DNA from: an uncultured Clostridia bacterium
GTDB taxonomy: Bacteria; Bacillota; Clostridia; Oscillospirales; Acutalibacteraceae
DNA: 34,920 nt
Assembly (NCBI GenBank): GCA_937912045.1
Contig: CALDPI010000050.1
Coordinates: 1 to 34,920, forward strand
Direction of reading: 5' to 3'
The notes under the pieces were generated by a model. The model saw nothing but the letters and a program-made list of their open reading frames with translations, searched no databases and had not been told where the DNA came from. This document shows positions 33,297 through 34,920 of this stretch, one piece after another. The stretch's first letter is position 1. Each line of letters opens with the position of its first letter. The translations under genes and the position numbers were made by a program.

Positions 33297-33560
33297 TTAG
33301 TCAACAAAGCCTGTCTCTACGAGTCTTACAAGCTCTTCTGCGGCTGCAGCCTCGTCCGAACCGTCCGCAATGATGCGAATCTGTGTTCCGCCGACAATGC
33401 CGAGAGAAAGCACACCAAGAAGACTCTTTGCGTTAACGCGACGCTCTTCCTTTTCAACCCAGATGGAAGACTTGAATTCGTTTGCCTTCTGGATAAAGAA
33501 GGTTGCAGGTCTTGCGTGTAGGCCAACCTGATTCTGAACTACTACATCCTTAACACACAT
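33297..33560 (-). CDS. ptsH: HPr phosphocarrier protein
   Basis: This 87-residue HPr is the normal family length. It has the PTS phosphorylation site H15 in GLHARPA and the regulatory S46 in NAKSLLGVLSLG, so it could serve both phosphotransfer and, as HPr-Ser-P, carbon catabolite repression with CcpA in Firmicutes. AAGGAG lies 8 nt before the ATG. It has its own strong promoter and no other PTS gene nearby; enzyme I must lie elsewhere. The link to the sugar operon in this window is only that HPr-Ser-P could be a global repressor of it. Confidence 0.95.
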   Translation of the reverse strand: MCVKDVVVQNQVGLHARPATFFIQKANEFKSSIWVEKEERRVNAKSLLGVLSLGIVGGTQIRIIADGSDEAAAAEELVRLVETGFVD

Positions 33561-33604
33561 GCTTCATTCTCCTTAAACAGAATTTAAGTTTTTACTACTC
33601 TGTT

Positions 33605-33632
33605 ATTATACCACAATATATCAAACAGTCAA
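33605..33632 (-). promoter_or_regulatory. Promoter of ptsH
   Basis: On the minus strand TTGACT (33627-33632), a 16-bp spacer and TATAAT (33605-33610) with a TGG extension. The leader to the ptsH start is about 40 nt. Confidence 0.85.
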
Positions 33633-33735
33633 CATGATTGACACTTTTTATTTTAACTTTTTCGTTTTTATCCAAAATCTCAACATTTTTAGCCAATGGT
33701 TTTTGTGCAAAAAAACTATAAGTTTTGCATTGTGT

Positions 33736-34470
33736 TTAGTTATTATTGTCAAGCGATGCAATATACTGTTTTTCCCTCTCTGTGAGGGTGGCATTTTTTA
33801 ACATTTCGGGACGCTTTTTATAAGTGGTTAAAAGCGCCTGCTCACGTCGCCATTTTTCAATATTTGCGTGGTGCCCGGACAGGAGAACGTCGGGCACTTT
33901 TTTGCCGCGCCATTCGGCCGGACGGGTATATTGCGGGTACTCAAGCAGCCCTGCAAAGTGGCTCTCGTCCTGGAAGCATATATCGTCCGAAAGCACACCC
34001 GGCAGCATTCGAGCAACGGCGTCTGTCACGACGACGGCGGCCATTTCGCCACCGGTCAAAACATAGTCACCTATGGAGATTTCCTCGTCAACAATTTCGT
34101 CCAGAACGCGTTGGTCAATGCCCTCGTAATGACCGCACAGCAGAACAATATGTTCACACTCGGCAAGCTCACGTGCACGCTGTTGGTTAAAGGTCTGACC
34201 CTTGGGCGACATATATATGACGTGCGGCTTTTTATCCGAATCGCCAAAAAGCGTTTCAAAGCAGTCATAAATCGGCTGGACGCCCATTATCATTCCCATT
34301 CCACCGCCATACGGTGCATCGTCAACGCGGCCGTGCTTGTCTTTGGTGTAATCGCGTATATTATGGCAATGAATCTCCACAGCACCCGAAACACGCGCAC
34401 GGCCTATAATGCTATCAGAAAGCACCGCCTCACACATAGCGGGGAAAAGGGTCAAAATATCAATCCTCAT
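33736..34470 (-). CDS. trmD: tRNA (guanine-N1-)-methyltransferase TrmD
   Basis: The protein has 244 residues, the normal length. TrmD methylates G37 of tRNAs (such as tRNA-Pro) using S-adenosylmethionine, through a trefoil-knot (SPOUT) fold. Visible motifs are MRIDILTLFP at the start, APYGGGMGMIM, YMSPKGQTFNQ, LLCGHYEGIDQRV and SIGDYVLTGGEMA. There are two possible ATGs, 34473 and 34470; family alignment favours 34470. There is no ribosome binding site, and the upstream gene runs 11-14 bp into it, so it may depend on translational coupling. The expected upstream partner rimM is absent. Its tRNA-Pro(GGG) neighbour is a natural TrmD substrate, though that is probably coincidence. Confidence 0.96.
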   Translation of the reverse strand: MRIDILTLFPAMCEAVLSDSIIGRARVSGAVEIHCHNIRDYTKDKHGRVDDAPYGGGMGMIMGVQPIYDCFETLFGDSDKKPHVIYMSPKGQTFNQQRARELAECEHIVLLCGHYEGIDQRVLDEIVDEEISIGDYVLTGGEMAAVVVTDAVARMLPGVLSDDICFQDESHFAGLLEYPQYTRPAEWRGKKVPDVLLSGHHANIEKWRREQALLTTYKKRPEMLKNATLTEREKQYIASLDNNN

Positions 34471-34909
34471 CATCGAAATCGTCGGCGCTGACGGCTACAG
34501 GCCGCTCCGCAGCCTTGGCAGGCGTTCTGTTAGCAGCACCGGCAATCAGCTTTTCACGAACCTTGGCTTCCACTTCTTCCTTGGTGCTGTGACGGGCATC
34601 ATCCAGCAGACCGGTCTTGCCGAATTTGTAATCACGCCCCCAAACCGAAGCAGGGTAATTTTTGAAAGTAATAGGTGAAAAAGGCGGCAGAATGAAATCA
34701 TCATCCAATGCTTCGATACCCCGGCGTTTGCCCAGCCAGTCTTTTTCCTCTTTCCAGCGTCCTTCCGGAGGCCATGCCGGATCGTAAGGCGGGATCCCAT
34801 CCGGCAAGGTGTAACTTCCGTAGATGGGCATGATACCGTGGTAAATCACATTGTATGCGGGGACCGGCGTCTGATCCGGATCGGTCACAAACCGTTCGTA
34901 ACTGGTCAT
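34460..34909 (-). CDS. Unrecognised protein overlapping trmD start
   Basis: A 149-residue frame (MTSYERFVTDPDQ...) ends in an acidic tail, ADDFDDED, whose last codons lie within the start of trmD. The frame remains open to the window edge (three more codons, no stop), so the true start may lie further right; no ribosome binding site is visible before ATG 34909. It is Pro, Tyr, Trp and Asp rich in its first half (LPDGIPPYDPAWPPEG) and helical and Lys/Ala rich later (STKEEVEAKVREKLIAGA). I do not recognise the family. Codon use looks different from the rest of the window, with more GAT, GGA, CCG and CTG. No function is assigned. Confidence 0.55.
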   Translation of the reverse strand: MTSYERFVTDPDQTPVPAYNVIYHGIMPIYGSYTLPDGIPPYDPAWPPEGRWKEEKDWLGKRRGIEALDDDFILPPFSPITFKNYPASVWGRDYKFGKTGLLDDARHSTKEEVEAKVREKLIAGAANRTPAKAAERPVAVSADDFDDED

Positions 34910-34920
34910 AATGCCGATAA

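Noticed and set aside
1..34920. CRISPR array, insertion sequence, integrase or phage genes
   Set aside because: No regularly spaced repeats, transposase or recombinase motifs were seen on either strand; only the tRNA-fragment region hints at past mobility.

Overview
The window looks like part of a chromosome from a low-to-mid GC Firmicute, most likely an uncultured gut Clostridia lineage. The reasons are strong purine-rich ribosome binding sites, TTGACx-17-TATAAT promoters, an HPr with both the His15 and Ser46 sites, CUT1-type sugar ABC systems without their own ATPase, and sortase-like or modular surface proteins. The taxon is an inference; no marker gene in the window settles it.

Positions 29347 down to 1 (minus strand) hold 15 genes packed almost end to end, with gaps or overlaps of -4 to about 55 bp. 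They read as one operon that runs off the left edge. In transcription order they are: a GH29 alpha-L-fucosidase, a cytosolic GH13-like enzyme, a secreted solute-binding protein fused to two carbohydrate-binding-like domains, two ABC permeases, an NHL/Yip1 membrane protein, a DUF5696 lipoprotein, two more permeases, a giant (1919 aa) modular surface protein, a membrane-anchored paralogue of the GH13-like enzyme, a lipoprotein solute-binding protein, a phosphodiesterase of the alkaline phosphatase superfamily, a Gfo/Idh-fold protein with GH109-like (NAD-dependent glycosidase) signatures, and a second modular surface protein cut by the window edge.

Positions 29348-32748 are the control end. Two AraC-family regulators on the plus strand each sit divergently from a GH29 fucosidase gene (29347 and 31849), and in both gaps the two opposing promoters overlap almost completely. 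A bidirectional terminator separates the first regulator from the second fucosidase.

Positions 32749-33260 hold a tRNA-Pro(GGG) gene surrounded by fragments of itself: a 22-bp direct copy of its 3' end followed by a second terminator, a 12-bp inverted copy and a 14-bp inverted copy, enclosing a strongly structured segment. Positions 33297-34920 are housekeeping: HPr (ptsH), trmD, and an unrecognised gene overlapping the start of trmD, where rimM would be expected.

Working model (inference): surface modular proteins and the binding-domain/solute-binding fusion capture a fucosylated host or dietary glycan. Membrane-bound or secreted enzymes trim it, two ABC importers take up oligosaccharides, and cytosolic GH29, GH13-like and GH109-like enzymes finish the breakdown under AraC control. 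The import ATPase must come from elsewhere in the genome.
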